From assembly GCF_900112575.1 (NCBI RefSeq), contig NZ_FOMH01000014.1:92263-156262 (forward strand): a stretch of 64,000 nt of DNA. Direction: 5' to 3'. Below the pieces are notes generated by a model that was not told where the DNA came from, did no database searches, and saw only the letters and a list, made by a program, of their open reading frames with translations. Made by a program: the position numbers and the translations under genes. Origin of the DNA: Flavobacterium phragmitis (lineage in GTDB: Bacteria > Bacteroidota > Bacteroidia > Flavobacteriales > Flavobacteriaceae). Shown here one piece after another: positions 43,290 through 51,856 of this stretch (positions are counted from its first letter, which is position 1; each line of letters begins with the position of its first letter).

Positions 43290-43339
43290 ATTTTTAAATA
43301 TCTTTATACTTGGAATTTATTTTTTAGAATAAAAAAAAT

Positions 43340-43672
43340 ATGGACTTAAAAGATCAATTAAAGAACTTGTTTCCAGATCATGTTGAAACAAATGAACCGG
43401 AACAGGTTGAAGAACAGGAACATGTATTATATGTTCAGAAAGAACCAATGATCTGTAAATTTGAAAAAAGAAAAGGAAAACCAACTACAATTATCGAAGG
43501 CTATGAAGGATCTGATGAAGATTTTAAAATCTTAGCCAAAGAGATTAAAACCAAATTAAGCGTTGGTGGAACTTTTAAAGATGATTCAATTATTATTCAA
43601 GGAGATTACCGCGATAAAATCATGGCCATCTTAAAAGAAAAAGGATTTAAAACAAAACGTGTTGGTGGATAG
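43340..43672 (+). CDS. SUI1/eIF1-like translation factor (YciH family)
   Basis: The 110-residue protein has an acidic N-terminal stretch (NEPEQVEEQEHVLYV) followed by the SUI1 fold: KRKGKPTTIIEGYEG, IKTKLSVGGTFKDDSIIIQG and DYRDKIMAILKEKGFKTKR. The GG of SVGGTFKD is the family hallmark. It probably acts on start-site selection at the small ribosomal subunit, as in bacterial YciH. It lies 88 bp before the nucleoside phosphorylase gene. Confidence 0.93.
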   Translation: MDLKDQLKNLFPDHVETNEPEQVEEQEHVLYVQKEPMICKFEKRKGKPTTIIEGYEGSDEDFKILAKEIKTKLSVGGTFKDDSIIIQGDYRDKIMAILKEKGFKTKRVGG

Positions 43673-43760
43673 GGTATAAAATTCCAATTTTAAAAGCCCA
43701 AATTCCAAGTTTAAAAACTTGGAATCTCAGTATCTCAGAACCTTAGAAACTTAAAAAGAA

Positions 43761-44630
43761 ATGATTCAATCATCAGAATTAATACTAAACCCAGACGGAA
43801 GCGTTTACCATTTAAACCTTCGTCCTGAACATATCGCTCACGACATTATTTTTGTTGGAGACCAAAACCGAGTTGAAAAAATCACACAGTTTTTCGATTC
43901 AATCGAATATTCAGCTCAAAAAAGAGAATTTAAAACCCAAACTGGTATTTATAAAGGCAAAAGAATTTCTGTAGTTTCTACAGGAATTGGTCCGGATAAT
44001 ATAGATATTGTATTGAACGAATTAGATGCTTTAGTAAATATTGATTTAAAAACACGTGAACTAAAAGAAACGTTAACTTCATTAAATATTATCAGAATCG
44101 GAACTTCTGGTTCTTTACAGGAAGATATTCCAGTTGACAGCTTTGTAATGTCAAAATTTGGTTTAGGTTTGGATAATATGCTCCGCTCCTATCTAATTGA
44201 TGACGTTTCGATTGCCGAAATTGAAGACGCATTTGTAAAACATACCAACTGGGATCCTAAAAAAGGAAAGCCTTATGTTACACAATGTTCGGAAAAATTA
44301 GAAAAACTAATTGAATCGGACAGAATATTCAAAGGAATTACGGCAACTGCTGGAGGATTTTACGGTCCGCAAGGAAGAGTTTTACGCTTAAATATTCAAG
44401 ATGCAGAATTAAATAATAAAATGGATAATTTTAGTTTTAATGAAACTAAAATCACTAATTTAGAGATGGAAACCGCAGCAATTTATGGACTTTCAGCTCT
44501 TTTGGGGCATAATGCACTATCGCTTAACGCGATTATTGCCAATCGTGCTTCAGGAACATTTAGTGAAGATCCGTACAAAGCTGTTGATGAATTGATTGCT
44601 TATACTTTGAATAAATTGGCTGGCAAATAA
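43761..44630 (+). CDS. Nucleoside phosphorylase (uridine phosphorylase-like)
   Basis: The 289-residue PNP/UDP-family protein shows VSTGIGPDNIDIVLNELDAL and the phosphate-loop region RIGTSGSLQEDIPVDSFVMS. The late motif NLEMETAAIYGLSALLGH carries the Glu/Met that contact the ribose. It splits nucleosides with phosphate for salvage. Base preference cannot be fixed here, but the family fits uridine phosphorylase-like enzymes. The two small genes 44658 and 45050 follow closely, so a shared transcript is plausible. Confidence 0.88.
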   Translation: MIQSSELILNPDGSVYHLNLRPEHIAHDIIFVGDQNRVEKITQFFDSIEYSAQKREFKTQTGIYKGKRISVVSTGIGPDNIDIVLNELDALVNIDLKTRELKETLTSLNIIRIGTSGSLQEDIPVDSFVMSKFGLGLDNMLRSYLIDDVSIAEIEDAFVKHTNWDPKKGKPYVTQCSEKLEKLIESDRIFKGITATAGGFYGPQGRVLRLNIQDAELNNKMDNFSFNETKITNLEMETAAIYGLSALLGHNALSLNAIIANRASGTFSEDPYKAVDELIAYTLNKLAGK

Positions 44631-44657
44631 AGGAGATAAATTTTAAAGGTCTAAATT

Positions 44658-45050
44658 ATGTTTTTGAGAGTAGCACGACATACCAATGATTTAAAGAAAA
44701 TAGAGGATTTTTACGTAGATATTCTTGGTTTTGAATTATTGGGAGGTTTTCAAAAACACAATAATTACGATGGAATTTTTATTGGGAAATCAGGTTTAGA
44801 CTGGCATTTTGAATTTACACAATCTAATGCAAAGGCCAATCATTCTTTTGACGAAGATGACATCATAGTGCTTTATCCAAAAACAATCGCGACTTACAAC
44901 GAATTAATACATAAGCTTACATACCATAATATTCCAACGATAGAACCGATTAATCCATTTTGGAAGGAAAACGGAAAAATGATTCAGGATCCAGACGGTT
45001 ATCGAATTGTAATATCATCACTAAAAGCCATAATAAACGAAATTGAATAA
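44658..45050 (+). CDS. VOC-superfamily (glyoxalase-like) protein
   Basis: The 130-residue protein has one pair of beta-alpha-beta-beta-beta modules. It starts MFLRVARHTNDLKKIEDFYV and ends IQDPDGYRIVISS, the usual VOC beginning and end. Metal ligands in the family are His/Glu; here His9, Glu62-like and Asp residues are candidates. The stop overlaps the next start by one base (TAATG), which implies coupled translation with the DUF4265 gene. Confidence 0.85.
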   Translation: MFLRVARHTNDLKKIEDFYVDILGFELLGGFQKHNNYDGIFIGKSGLDWHFEFTQSNAKANHSFDEDDIIVLYPKTIATYNELIHKLTYHNIPTIEPINPFWKENGKMIQDPDGYRIVISSLKAIINEIE

Positions 45051-45523
45051 TGTCTGAAACTCATAAAAAAATACTATTTAAATATTACAGCGATTATCTG
45101 GACGAGGTAGTTTCTGAAACGATGTGGGCAGAAATTATAGATCTCGAAAAAGGTCTTTTTAAACTGGATAATATTCCATTTTTTGGACCATTAATTGCTA
45201 CAGACGACATTTTTTACGCTGAATATGATGAAACAGAAGAGCGTTTCATGCATAGAAAAACAATACAAAACTCAGGAAATTCAATTGTTCAGATTGCTAT
45301 TTTAGAAAAAGGTTTTGACGCAGCAATCATTCGCGAAAAATTGAAGGCAATAAATTGTTTGTCGGAGGAATTGAATGAAACTTTTTTTGCAGTAGAAATT
45401 GTGAAAGATGTAGATTATGCTTTGGTAAGAAGTGTGCTAAATGAATACGAAGCACAGGAAGTTATCGAATATGCAGAACCTTGTCTTTCAGAGAAACACC
45501 GAACAGATTTACTGAAAAACTAA
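45050..45523 (+). CDS. DUF4265-like protein
   Basis: The 157-residue soluble protein contains ETMWAEIIDLEKGLFKLDNI near residue 20, then IPFFGPLIATDDIFYAEYDE, the phrase I associate with DUF4265. It has no signal peptide and no catalytic motif I can name. It is translationally coupled to the VOC gene by TAATG. Confidence 0.75.
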   Translation: MSETHKKILFKYYSDYLDEVVSETMWAEIIDLEKGLFKLDNIPFFGPLIATDDIFYAEYDETEERFMHRKTIQNSGNSIVQIAILEKGFDAAIIREKLKAINCLSEELNETFFAVEIVKDVDYALVRSVLNEYEAQEVIEYAEPCLSEKHRTDLLKN

Positions 45524-45577
45524 ACAAACTTAAGATTACGCATACCAAACAAGCAACTTAACTTAAACTTAAAATAA

Positions 45578-46429
45578 ATGAAAACTGTCAAAATTGCGGG
45601 TGTTCCGGAACACTTCAATTTGCCATGGCATCTATGTATTGAAAATGGTGAATTTGAAGCAGAGAACATCGACTTACAATGGACAAATGTTCCCGAAGGT
45701 ACTGGGAAAATGTGTCAAATGCTGCGCGACGGCGAAACAGACTTAGCAGTTATTTTAACCGAAGGAATCTTAAAGGATATTGCCGCAGGAAATCCGAGTA
45801 AAATTGTCCAGATCTATGTACAATCTCCTTTGATTTGGGGAATTCACGTAGCAGCGAAATCTAATTTTCAGACTTTAAAAGATTTAAAAAACAAAAAAGT
45901 TGCAATTTCAAGAGTGGGATCTGGATCTCAATTAATGGCTTATGTTAACGCTAGCGAACAAGGCTGGCAACCTGATGATCTGGAATTTGAAATCGTAAAT
46001 ACCATTGACGGCGCCGTTGATGCTTTGACGAACCAGAAAGCAGACTATTTTATGTGGGAACGTTTTATGACAAAACCTCTTGTTGATCAGGGGATATTCA
46101 GACGTATCGACGACTGCCCTACTCCATGGCCTTCTTTTATTATTGCAGTTCGTGATGAATTCTTGAAAAAGAATCCTAAAGTGGTAGAAAAAATTCTGGA
46201 TATCATTAATAAAACTACGGTTGATTTTAAGGAGATTCCTGAAATTGATAAAAAATTGTCTAAACTTTTTAATCAAAAAGCATCAGATATAAAAGAATGG
46301 CTGAAATTAACACAATGGTCACAAAAAAATTTAACAGAAAAGTCTTTTAATAAAATTCAAAATCAACTATTTGATCTGGGAATTATTGATAAAAAAAGTA
46401 TTTTTGTAGAAACCGTAAAAGCACTGTAA
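45578..46429 (+). CDS. Periplasmic-binding-protein-like domain without signal peptide (NMT1/SsuA type)
   Basis: The 283-residue protein starts directly with strand 1 of a type II binding fold, MKTVKIAGVPEHFNLPWHLC, followed by GTGKMCQMLRDGETDLAVIL. KDLKNKKVAISRVGSGSQLM and DGAVDALTNQKADYFMWE are typical of the NMT1/TauA-like family. There is no signal peptide or lipobox, and no permease or ATPase gene is nearby. It is therefore likely cytoplasmic and may bind a small molecule for another purpose. It lies before the transglutaminase-like gene. Confidence 0.8.
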   Translation: MKTVKIAGVPEHFNLPWHLCIENGEFEAENIDLQWTNVPEGTGKMCQMLRDGETDLAVILTEGILKDIAAGNPSKIVQIYVQSPLIWGIHVAAKSNFQTLKDLKNKKVAISRVGSGSQLMAYVNASEQGWQPDDLEFEIVNTIDGAVDALTNQKADYFMWERFMTKPLVDQGIFRRIDDCPTPWPSFIIAVRDEFLKKNPKVVEKILDIINKTTVDFKEIPEIDKKLSKLFNQKASDIKEWLKLTQWSQKNLTEKSFNKIQNQLFDLGIIDKKSIFVETVKAL

Positions 46430-46448
46430 TATTGCTTTTTTGATTCGT

Positions 46449-47381
46449 ATGATGAAGTTCCCTAAAATCGACTTTCCGAGATTAAAATCTAAACTACAGG
46501 TGAAATCACCGTGGGACAGGATTATTATTTCGATTTTAAGTTTTTTGATTACAATTCCAATTTTCATCATACTGCATCAAAATTTAATCGATTTGGAATG
46601 GGCATTCAATCTGGATCGTGTATTCATCTTTATATTTGTTTTTGCAGCGATATTTTTCCTTCTGATGTATCTCAGAACGATAATTATTTTGTGCATTGCG
46701 GTTTATTTACTTGTATTGTTTTACGGAAGTGTTATTGGAAATTACGGTTTCAGTGAAATCTCAGAAGATTACAATTCAATGATTTATACCATGTCGGACA
46801 ATCCATATCCTCAGGATATTATTGTGGCTAAACTGTTGCCTTTTCCCAATAAATCAAAAATTATCAATGCGATAGAATACCAGAATCCTAGAGTGCGAAA
46901 TTTTGCTATTATGGCAACGAGTAAACATTTTAAAGGAATTAGAGGATATTCAGATTATAGAACTATTATTCAGTGCTTTGCTGTTTTTAAAGAGATAAAC
47001 AGCCGATGGAACTACGTTAACGACCCAAAAGATGGTGATTATATCGCAACCGCCAGCGAATCTTTAGATTATTTCTCTGGCGATTGCGATGATCACTCGA
47101 TCTTGATGGCAGCGGCTATTCGATCCATTGGAGGAACTCCAAGACTTATTCATACGAAAGGGCACATTTATCCAGAGATTTTAATTGGTTCAATGATTGA
47201 CTTGGAAAAAGTAAATTACTTGATTAAAAACGTTCTTTTTGTCAAAGAAAGCTATGGTAAAAAACTTCATTATCACATTGACGAACGCGGACAAGTCTGG
47301 ATGAATCTCGATTATACAGCCACTTATCCTGGCGGCCCATTCATGTATGAGGAAATACTGGGAGCTTTAACGCTTAACTAG
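46449..47381 (+). CDS. Membrane protein with a transglutaminase-like domain
   Basis: I choose ATG 46449 over the TTG at 46440 (310 residues; ATG 46452 is equally possible). Two hydrophobic segments lie at about residues 25-45 and 55-105. The C-terminal part has the transglutaminase triad layout: Cys in FSGDCDDHSILMAAAIRSIG, His in THTKGHIYPEI-like text (IHTKGHIYPEI), and Asp in VWMNLDYTATYPGGPF. Such domains often work as proteases or cross-linking enzymes at the envelope. It lies 19 bp after the binding-protein-like gene, in the same direction. Confidence 0.82.
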   Translation: MMKFPKIDFPRLKSKLQVKSPWDRIIISILSFLITIPIFIILHQNLIDLEWAFNLDRVFIFIFVFAAIFFLLMYLRTIIILCIAVYLLVLFYGSVIGNYGFSEISEDYNSMIYTMSDNPYPQDIIVAKLLPFPNKSKIINAIEYQNPRVRNFAIMATSKHFKGIRGYSDYRTIIQCFAVFKEINSRWNYVNDPKDGDYIATASESLDYFSGDCDDHSILMAAAIRSIGGTPRLIHTKGHIYPEILIGSMIDLEKVNYLIKNVLFVKESYGKKLHYHIDERGQVWMNLDYTATYPGGPFMYEEILGALTLN

Positions 47382-47500
47382 AGTTTGTTTTTTTTGTGAT
47401 TTTGCTAACAAAAAAAATCTTCATAAATATTTGGCTTCTAATAATTTAATATCGTTTTTTTTTGTAACTTTTTCCTGTTTAACTTTTTAATCGCATAATC

Positions 47501-47869
47501 ATGAAAAACTCTAAATTATTTACCCTCGTAATTGCAGTTGTTGTTTTATTAATGGTTTCATGTCATACTAAAAGAAATAAATTAGTGAATTCATGGAAAG
47601 TCACTGCAATCGAACCAAAAACACCAATGTCAGATTCTACTAAAAATGCCATTCTAACTAATGGAACCCTCACATTTACAGAAGACGGACATGTTACGGG
47701 ATATTTGCTTCGTGAAATAACAGACGGAACTTATGCTTTAACCAAAAAAGGAACAAGTCTTGTTATCAAAGATGAAGTCGGCACACCTTATCCTTGTGTA
47801 AGCACCATTACAGAGGATAAATTAATTTTAGATGCTAAAGAAGCTAAAATTACACTTGACAAAATTTAA
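47501..47869 (+). CDS. Lipocalin-like lipoprotein
   Basis: The 122-residue product has a lipoprotein signal: a hydrophobic run LFTLVIAVVVLLM then VSC, with Cys21. The mature part begins NKLVNSWKVTAIEP, then GTLTFTEDGHVTGY and DGTYALTKKGTSLVI, the pattern of the small lipocalin-like families. It is single and ended by a terminator. The ligand is unknown. Confidence 0.75.
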   Translation: MKNSKLFTLVIAVVVLLMVSCHTKRNKLVNSWKVTAIEPKTPMSDSTKNAILTNGTLTFTEDGHVTGYLLREITDGTYALTKKGTSLVIKDEVGTPYPCVSTITEDKLILDAKEAKITLDKI

Positions 47870-47896
47870 AATAAATACACACCTAAATTTCGATAC

Positions 47897-47934
47897 AAAA
47901 AACCATTCTTTAAACTGTGAAGAATGGTTTTTTT
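47897..47934 (+). terminator. Intrinsic terminator of the lipoprotein gene
   Basis: AAAAAACCATTCTT pairs with AAGAATGGTTTTTTT. The T-run overlaps the -33 element of the next promoter (47932-47935). Confidence 0.85.
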
Positions 47935-47963
47935 GATTTTTAAGACTGAAATTAATACCTTTG
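47932..47963 (+). promoter_or_regulatory. Promoter of the ABC-F leader, TTTG-N20-TACCTTTG
   Basis: TTTG at 47932-47935 and TACCTTTG (TAnnTTTG) at 47956-47963 are separated by 20 bp, the ideal spacing for this phylum. The start of transcription would be near 47969, only a few bases before the ATG of the leader ORF. Confidence 0.75.
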
Positions 47964-47974
47964 TACTTCTTCAA

Positions 47975-48061
47975 ATGTGTTTTAGAATATGTGAAAAATA
48001 TTTTCTTTCAGAAAATTTAGTGAGTAACCGCCAATCAGCGGTGCTTGATTATTATCTATAA
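47975..48061 (+). CDS. 28-codon leader ORF upstream of the ABC-F gene
   Basis: The ORF runs from ATG 47975 to TAA 48061, 12 bp before the ABC-F start. The peptide begins MCFRICEKYFLSENLV and ends SNRQSAVLDYYL. It contains a small hairpin, ACCGC/GCGGT at 48027-48042. The segment TTTCTTTC (48002-48009) can pair with GAAAGGAA (48064-48071) just before the ABC-F ATG, with one G-U pair. A ribosome stalled in this ORF could free the ABC-F start, as in antibiotic-induced leader regulation. Inference only; the peptide could also be incidental. Confidence 0.6.
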   Translation: MCFRICEKYFLSENLVSNRQSAVLDYYL

Positions 48062-48073
48062 AAGAAAGGAATT

Positions 48074-49660
48074 ATGCTTATTCTTCAAAATATCTCTTAC
48101 CAGCATGAGAATAAAAACATGCTGTTTCAAAACATTAGTTTAACTATAAATAAAAATGACAAAACGGCTCTAGTCGGAAATAATGGTGTTGGAAAATCAA
48201 CATTATTGAAAATTATTGCTGGACAATTACAGCCAATTTCTGGTCAGATTATTCAAAATGCAATCCCTTATTTTGTACCGCAATTATTCGGTCAATTTAA
48301 TAATGTTTCTATTTCTGAGGCCTTATCAATAAAGGATAAAATAAAATCACTTAAAGAAATACTTGAGGGTAATGTGACAGAAGAAAATCTTCAATTATTA
48401 GACGATGACTGGACTATTGAAGAGCGTTGTACAGAAGCATTATCGTACTGGCAGTTACAGGATTTAGATTTAGAACAAAAAATGGGAACACTAAGTGGCG
48501 GACAGAAAACAAAAGTATTTTTGGCCGGCATTATGATCCAACAACCCGATTTGGTTTTGTTAGATGAACCGAGTAATCATTTGGATTTTGCAGGAAGAAA
48601 ATTGCTGTATGATTTTATAAAATCTACTTCAAGTTCTCTATTAATTGTTAGCCATGACAGAACGCTTTTAAATCTTCTAAACAAAACTCTTGAAATGAGT
48701 AGAAACGGCATTGCTGCTTATGGAGGGAATTATGATTTTTACAATGAACAGAAAAAGATAGAAAAAAATGCTTTGGAACTTGATGTGCAAAGCAAAGAAA
48801 AAGCGCTTAAAAAAGCCAAAGAAAAAGAACGGGAAACGATTGAACGTCAGAATAAATTAGATTCTAAAGGAAAAAAGAAGCAAGAAAAGTCTGGAGTTGC
48901 TAGAATTATGATGAATACGTTGCGGAATAAAGCCGAAAACAGCAGTTCCAAACTAAAAGATGTTCATGCAGAAAAAATCAGCGGCATTTCAGAAGATTTA
49001 AGACAGCTTCGCTCGTCACTTCCTGCAATAGATCAAATGAAGTTTGGTTTTTCTAATACTTCATTCCATAAGGGAAGAACCATTTTTAGAGCAGAAGAAT
49101 TAAATTACAGTTATGGAAATCAATTGCTTTGGAAAGAGAATCTCAATTTTGAAATTCTTTCTGGTGATCGTTTAAGTATTAAAGGTTTAAATGGTTCAGG
49201 AAAAACGACTTTAATTAAAATTATTCTGGGAGAATTAAAGCCTAAAAATGGAAACGTTACTTCGCTGTCCCAAAAAACAATTTACATTGATCAGGATTAT
49301 TCACTTTTGCATAATGATTTGAATATCTATGAACAGGCTCAGCAGTTTAACGATTGCGGTTTGGAAGAACATGATATCAAAATGAGACTGAATCGCTTTT
49401 TATTTTCTCAAAATGATTGGGATAAATCGTGTAACACTCTAAGCGGAGGAGAAAGAATGCGTCTTATGTTATGTTGTTTGACGATTAGTAATGAAGCTCC
49501 TGAAATTATTATTTTAGATGAGCCTACGAATAATTTGGATATTCAAAACATAGAAATTCTTACGGTTGCGCTCAATGAGTATCAAGGAACATTGATTGCG
49601 ATATCTCATGACGAATCTTTTTTAGAAGAAATAAATATAAAAGAAAGCATTATGCTTTAA
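48074..49660 (+). CDS. ABC-F family ATPase (ribosome-associated, duplicated ABC domains)
   Basis: The 528-residue protein has two ATPase domains and no membrane segment. Domain 1: Walker A GNNGVGKSTLLK (about 36), signature TLSGGQKTKVF, Walker B LVLLDEPSNHLD. A charged linker follows (KKAKEKERETIERQNKLDSK), about residues 235-320, the region that reaches into the ribosome. Domain 2: GLNGSGKTTLIK, TLSGGERMRL, IIILDEPTNNLD. ABC-F proteins include antibiotic-resistance factors that clear drugs from the ribosome and others that act in translation. The leader ORF upstream points to the former, without proof. Confidence 0.9.
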   Translation: MLILQNISYQHENKNMLFQNISLTINKNDKTALVGNNGVGKSTLLKIIAGQLQPISGQIIQNAIPYFVPQLFGQFNNVSISEALSIKDKIKSLKEILEGNVTEENLQLLDDDWTIEERCTEALSYWQLQDLDLEQKMGTLSGGQKTKVFLAGIMIQQPDLVLLDEPSNHLDFAGRKLLYDFIKSTSSSLLIVSHDRTLLNLLNKTLEMSRNGIAAYGGNYDFYNEQKKIEKNALELDVQSKEKALKKAKEKERETIERQNKLDSKGKKKQEKSGVARIMMNTLRNKAENSSSKLKDVHAEKISGISEDLRQLRSSLPAIDQMKFGFSNTSFHKGRTIFRAEELNYSYGNQLLWKENLNFEILSGDRLSIKGLNGSGKTTLIKIILGELKPKNGNVTSLSQKTIYIDQDYSLLHNDLNIYEQAQQFNDCGLEEHDIKMRLNRFLFSQNDWDKSCNTLSGGERMRLMLCCLTISNEAPEIIILDEPTNNLDIQNIEILTVALNEYQGTLIAISHDESFLEEINIKESIML

Positions 49661-49664
49661 AAAA

Positions 49665-49703
49665 ATAAGATTAGCGCCAGAATTATTCTGGCGCTAATCT
49701 TAT
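49665..49703 (+). terminator. Perfect 19-bp stem after the ABC-F gene
   Basis: The arms begin ATAAGATTAGCGCCAGAAT and its exact complement, with almost no loop. The T-run after it is weak, but its position 5 bp past the stop fits a terminator. Confidence 0.75.
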
Positions 49704-49881
49704 GATTTTGTTTCAAATCAAGTTGCTTTTTTTTAACGGAAGTAATTTTATTTCGATAGATATTTGGTTGATATTTAAAATATTATAGAAATTATGTAAA
49801 TTGCATAAGAAGATTTTATTTACAAATTTTTATTCCTCTACTTCATATACTGATTAACGTTTAATTAAAATGTAAAATACC

Positions 49882-50931
49882 ATGAAATCACGAAACAAAA
49901 TTTTCTCGCTTTTACTTGCTTTTACTCTCATCAGTGAAACGGTGCTCCCGTGTACAAGAGTTGTGTACGAAGGTTTAAACGGTACCATAATAACAGCCCG
50001 TTCGATGGACTGGCGCAGTGAAATTCCTGCCAACTTATGGATCTTTCCACGAGGTATTGAACGTGCCGGAGAAGTTGGAACAAGTTCAGTGAAATGGAAA
50101 TCAAAATACGGAAGTGTGATTACGAGTTCCTGGGATATTGCTTCTTCTGACGGAATGAATGAAAAAGGACTTGTAGGTAATCTGTTGTGGCTGGTGGAAT
50201 CTCAATATCCAAAATTTGAAAAGAATGGAAAAGTAAAAGGTTTGGCGGTTTCATTATGGCTTCAATATGTTTTAGATAATTTTTCGACCGTTTCTGAGGT
50301 TGTGGCCGCCTTAGAAAAAGAAGATTTTGTTGTGGCTTCCTCTCATATTCCGGGTACAAATATCTTTGCAACAGTGCATTTATCTGTTTCTGATGCTTCT
50401 GGTGATAATGCCATTTTCGAGTATATAAACGAAAAACTGGTGATCCATCATGATAGAAAATATGTTACGATGACCAACTCCCCTATTTTTAATGATCAAT
50501 TGGCTATTAATACGTATTGGAAAAGCATTCCTGGAACCGTAATGCTTCCGGGAACCAATAGAGCGGCCGATCGTTTTGTAAGAGCTTCATATTATATAGA
50601 TGCCATTCCAAAAACAGACAATACAAGAAGTGCTTTGGCAAGTGTTTTTGGTGTAATCCGAAATTGTTCCGTACCGCTTGGAATTTCTTCTCCTACAGAA
50701 CCGAACATCTCCTCTACGCGCTGGAGAACTGTTGCAGATCAAAAAAATCTGGTTTATTATTTTGATAATGTGTTGAATCCAAACGTAATTTGGGTGGAAT
50801 TCAGTAAAATTGATTTTAGTGAAAAAGGAAAAATTAGAAAGTTGAGTTTGGCTAATAATGAAAATTATTCTGGTGAATCGTTGATTAATTTTAAAGAAGC
50901 CAAGCCGTTTCAGTTTGCGGGATTGGACTAA
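49882..50931 (+). CDS. Linear amide C-N hydrolase, choloylglycine/penicillin V acylase family (Ntn)
   Basis: The 349-residue protein has a signal peptide and then LPCTRVVYEG. Cys24 would become the N-terminal nucleophile after processing, the rule for this family. ARSMDWRSEIPANLW supplies the usual Asp, and MTNSPIFNDQLAINTYW the later Asn. GTNRAADRFVRASYY provides the Arg region. Family members hydrolyse bile-salt conjugates, penicillin V or acyl-homoserine lactones; the substrate here is not decidable. It is a single gene with its own terminator. Confidence 0.88.
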   Translation: MKSRNKIFSLLLAFTLISETVLPCTRVVYEGLNGTIITARSMDWRSEIPANLWIFPRGIERAGEVGTSSVKWKSKYGSVITSSWDIASSDGMNEKGLVGNLLWLVESQYPKFEKNGKVKGLAVSLWLQYVLDNFSTVSEVVAALEKEDFVVASSHIPGTNIFATVHLSVSDASGDNAIFEYINEKLVIHHDRKYVTMTNSPIFNDQLAINTYWKSIPGTVMLPGTNRAADRFVRASYYIDAIPKTDNTRSALASVFGVIRNCSVPLGISSPTEPNISSTRWRTVADQKNLVYYFDNVLNPNVIWVEFSKIDFSEKGKIRKLSLANNENYSGESLINFKEAKPFQFAGLD

Positions 50932-50953
50932 TTTATTAGCTATAAAGAGCTTT

Positions 50954-50990
50954 AAAAACCTTCAAATTAATCATTTGAAGGTTTTCTTTT
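50954..50990 (+). terminator. Intrinsic terminator of the amide hydrolase gene
   Basis: AAAACCTTCAAAT pairs with ATTTGAAGGTTTT and is followed by CTTTTT. Confidence 0.8.
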
Positions 50991-51012
50991 TAAAATAAAA
51001 CCAAAAATAATA

Positions 51013-51057
51013 TTGCGCAGTCAAATGACTTCATTATATTTGCAGTCAAATAACTGC
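51013..51057 (+). promoter_or_regulatory. arsR promoter with two palindromic operators
   Basis: TTG (51013-51015) and the -7 box TATATTTG (51035-51042) are 19 bp apart. A perfect palindrome AGTCAAATGACT? is read as AGTCA-AA-TGACT at 51019-51030 between the elements. A second, GCAGT-CAAATA-ACTGC, lies at 51042-51057 directly after the -7 box. Both share the word CAGTCAAAT. This is ideal for repression by the ArsR protein encoded 4 bp downstream. Confidence 0.75.
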
Positions 51058-51060
51058 GTA

Positions 51061-51378
51061 ATGGAAATTAGAAGAGATGTATTTCAGGCAATAGCCGACC
51101 CGACCCGAAGAGCTATATTGAGTCTGGTTGCCGTACAAGCAATGACACCTGGTGCCATTGCGGCCAACTTTAATTCGTCAAGACAGACGATTTCGAAACA
51201 TATTCAGATTTTAAACGAATGTGAATTATTACATCAAACACAAAGTGGAAGAGAAATTTATTATCATTTAAATCCTCAAAAAATGAAAGAAATTGACAAT
51301 TTCATTGAACCGTTCAGGCAAATGTGGGAAGATCGTTTCAACAAACTCGAGTCGATTATGAAAAATTATAAAAAATAA
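51061..51378 (+). CDS. ArsR-family winged-helix repressor
   Basis: I choose ATG 51061 (105 residues, MEIRRDVFQAIADPTRRAIL), because the codons from 51013 are part of the promoter. The winged helix includes MTPGAIAANFNSSRQTISKHI and GREIYYHLNP. No metal-binding Cys pair is present, so it is of the group linked to SRPBCC genes rather than to metals. It heads a compact operon: the SRPBCC gene follows after 3 bp, then DoxX-like and DUF4256 genes. Autoregulation through the palindromes is likely. Confidence 0.9.
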   Translation: MEIRRDVFQAIADPTRRAILSLVAVQAMTPGAIAANFNSSRQTISKHIQILNECELLHQTQSGREIYYHLNPQKMKEIDNFIEPFRQMWEDRFNKLESIMKNYKK

Positions 51379-51381
51379 ACC

Positions 51382-51849
51382 ATGGAAAAGAAAACTAAAA
51401 TTCATGCCGAGGAAAACAGGCATGATCTTACGATTACCAGAGAATTTGATCTTCCGGTAGAATTACTTTTCAAAGCCTACGAAGATCCGGAAATCGTGGC
51501 ACAATGGATGGGGACTAAAGTAATAAAACTAGAAAGCAAAAAACATGGTGCCTGGGAGTTTGAAACCAGTGATCCTAACGGAAATGTTGTTTTTAAAGCA
51601 AACGGAGTAATTCATGATTTTATTCCAAATGAAAAAATTGTCCGAACTTTTGAAATGGATAATATCAATTTTGCACCGCAGTTGGAGTTTTTGGAATTCG
51701 AGAAACTGACAGATGGAACCAGTAAACTCACCATGCAGATTATTTATAAATCAATTGAGCACAGAACTAATCAATTGAAACTGCCATTTGCTCAAGGTTT
51801 AAATATGGCTCATAACCGATTAGAGGAAATTGTAACTAAACTAAAATAA
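51382..51849 (+). CDS. SRPBCC (AHSA1-type) domain protein
   Basis: The 155-residue protein has the START-like fold used for binding hydrophobic molecules: LTITREFDLPVELLFKAYED and PEIVAQWMGTK at the N-terminus, then VVFKANGVIHDFIPNEKIVR and KLTMQIIYKS. It is in the arsR operon, 3 bp after the regulator and 7 bp before the DoxX-like gene. Ligand unknown. Confidence 0.9.
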   Translation: MEKKTKIHAEENRHDLTITREFDLPVELLFKAYEDPEIVAQWMGTKVIKLESKKHGAWEFETSDPNGNVVFKANGVIHDFIPNEKIVRTFEMDNINFAPQLEFLEFEKLTDGTSKLTMQIIYKSIEHRTNQLKLPFAQGLNMAHNRLEEIVTKLK

Positions 51850-51856
51850 AAGAATC

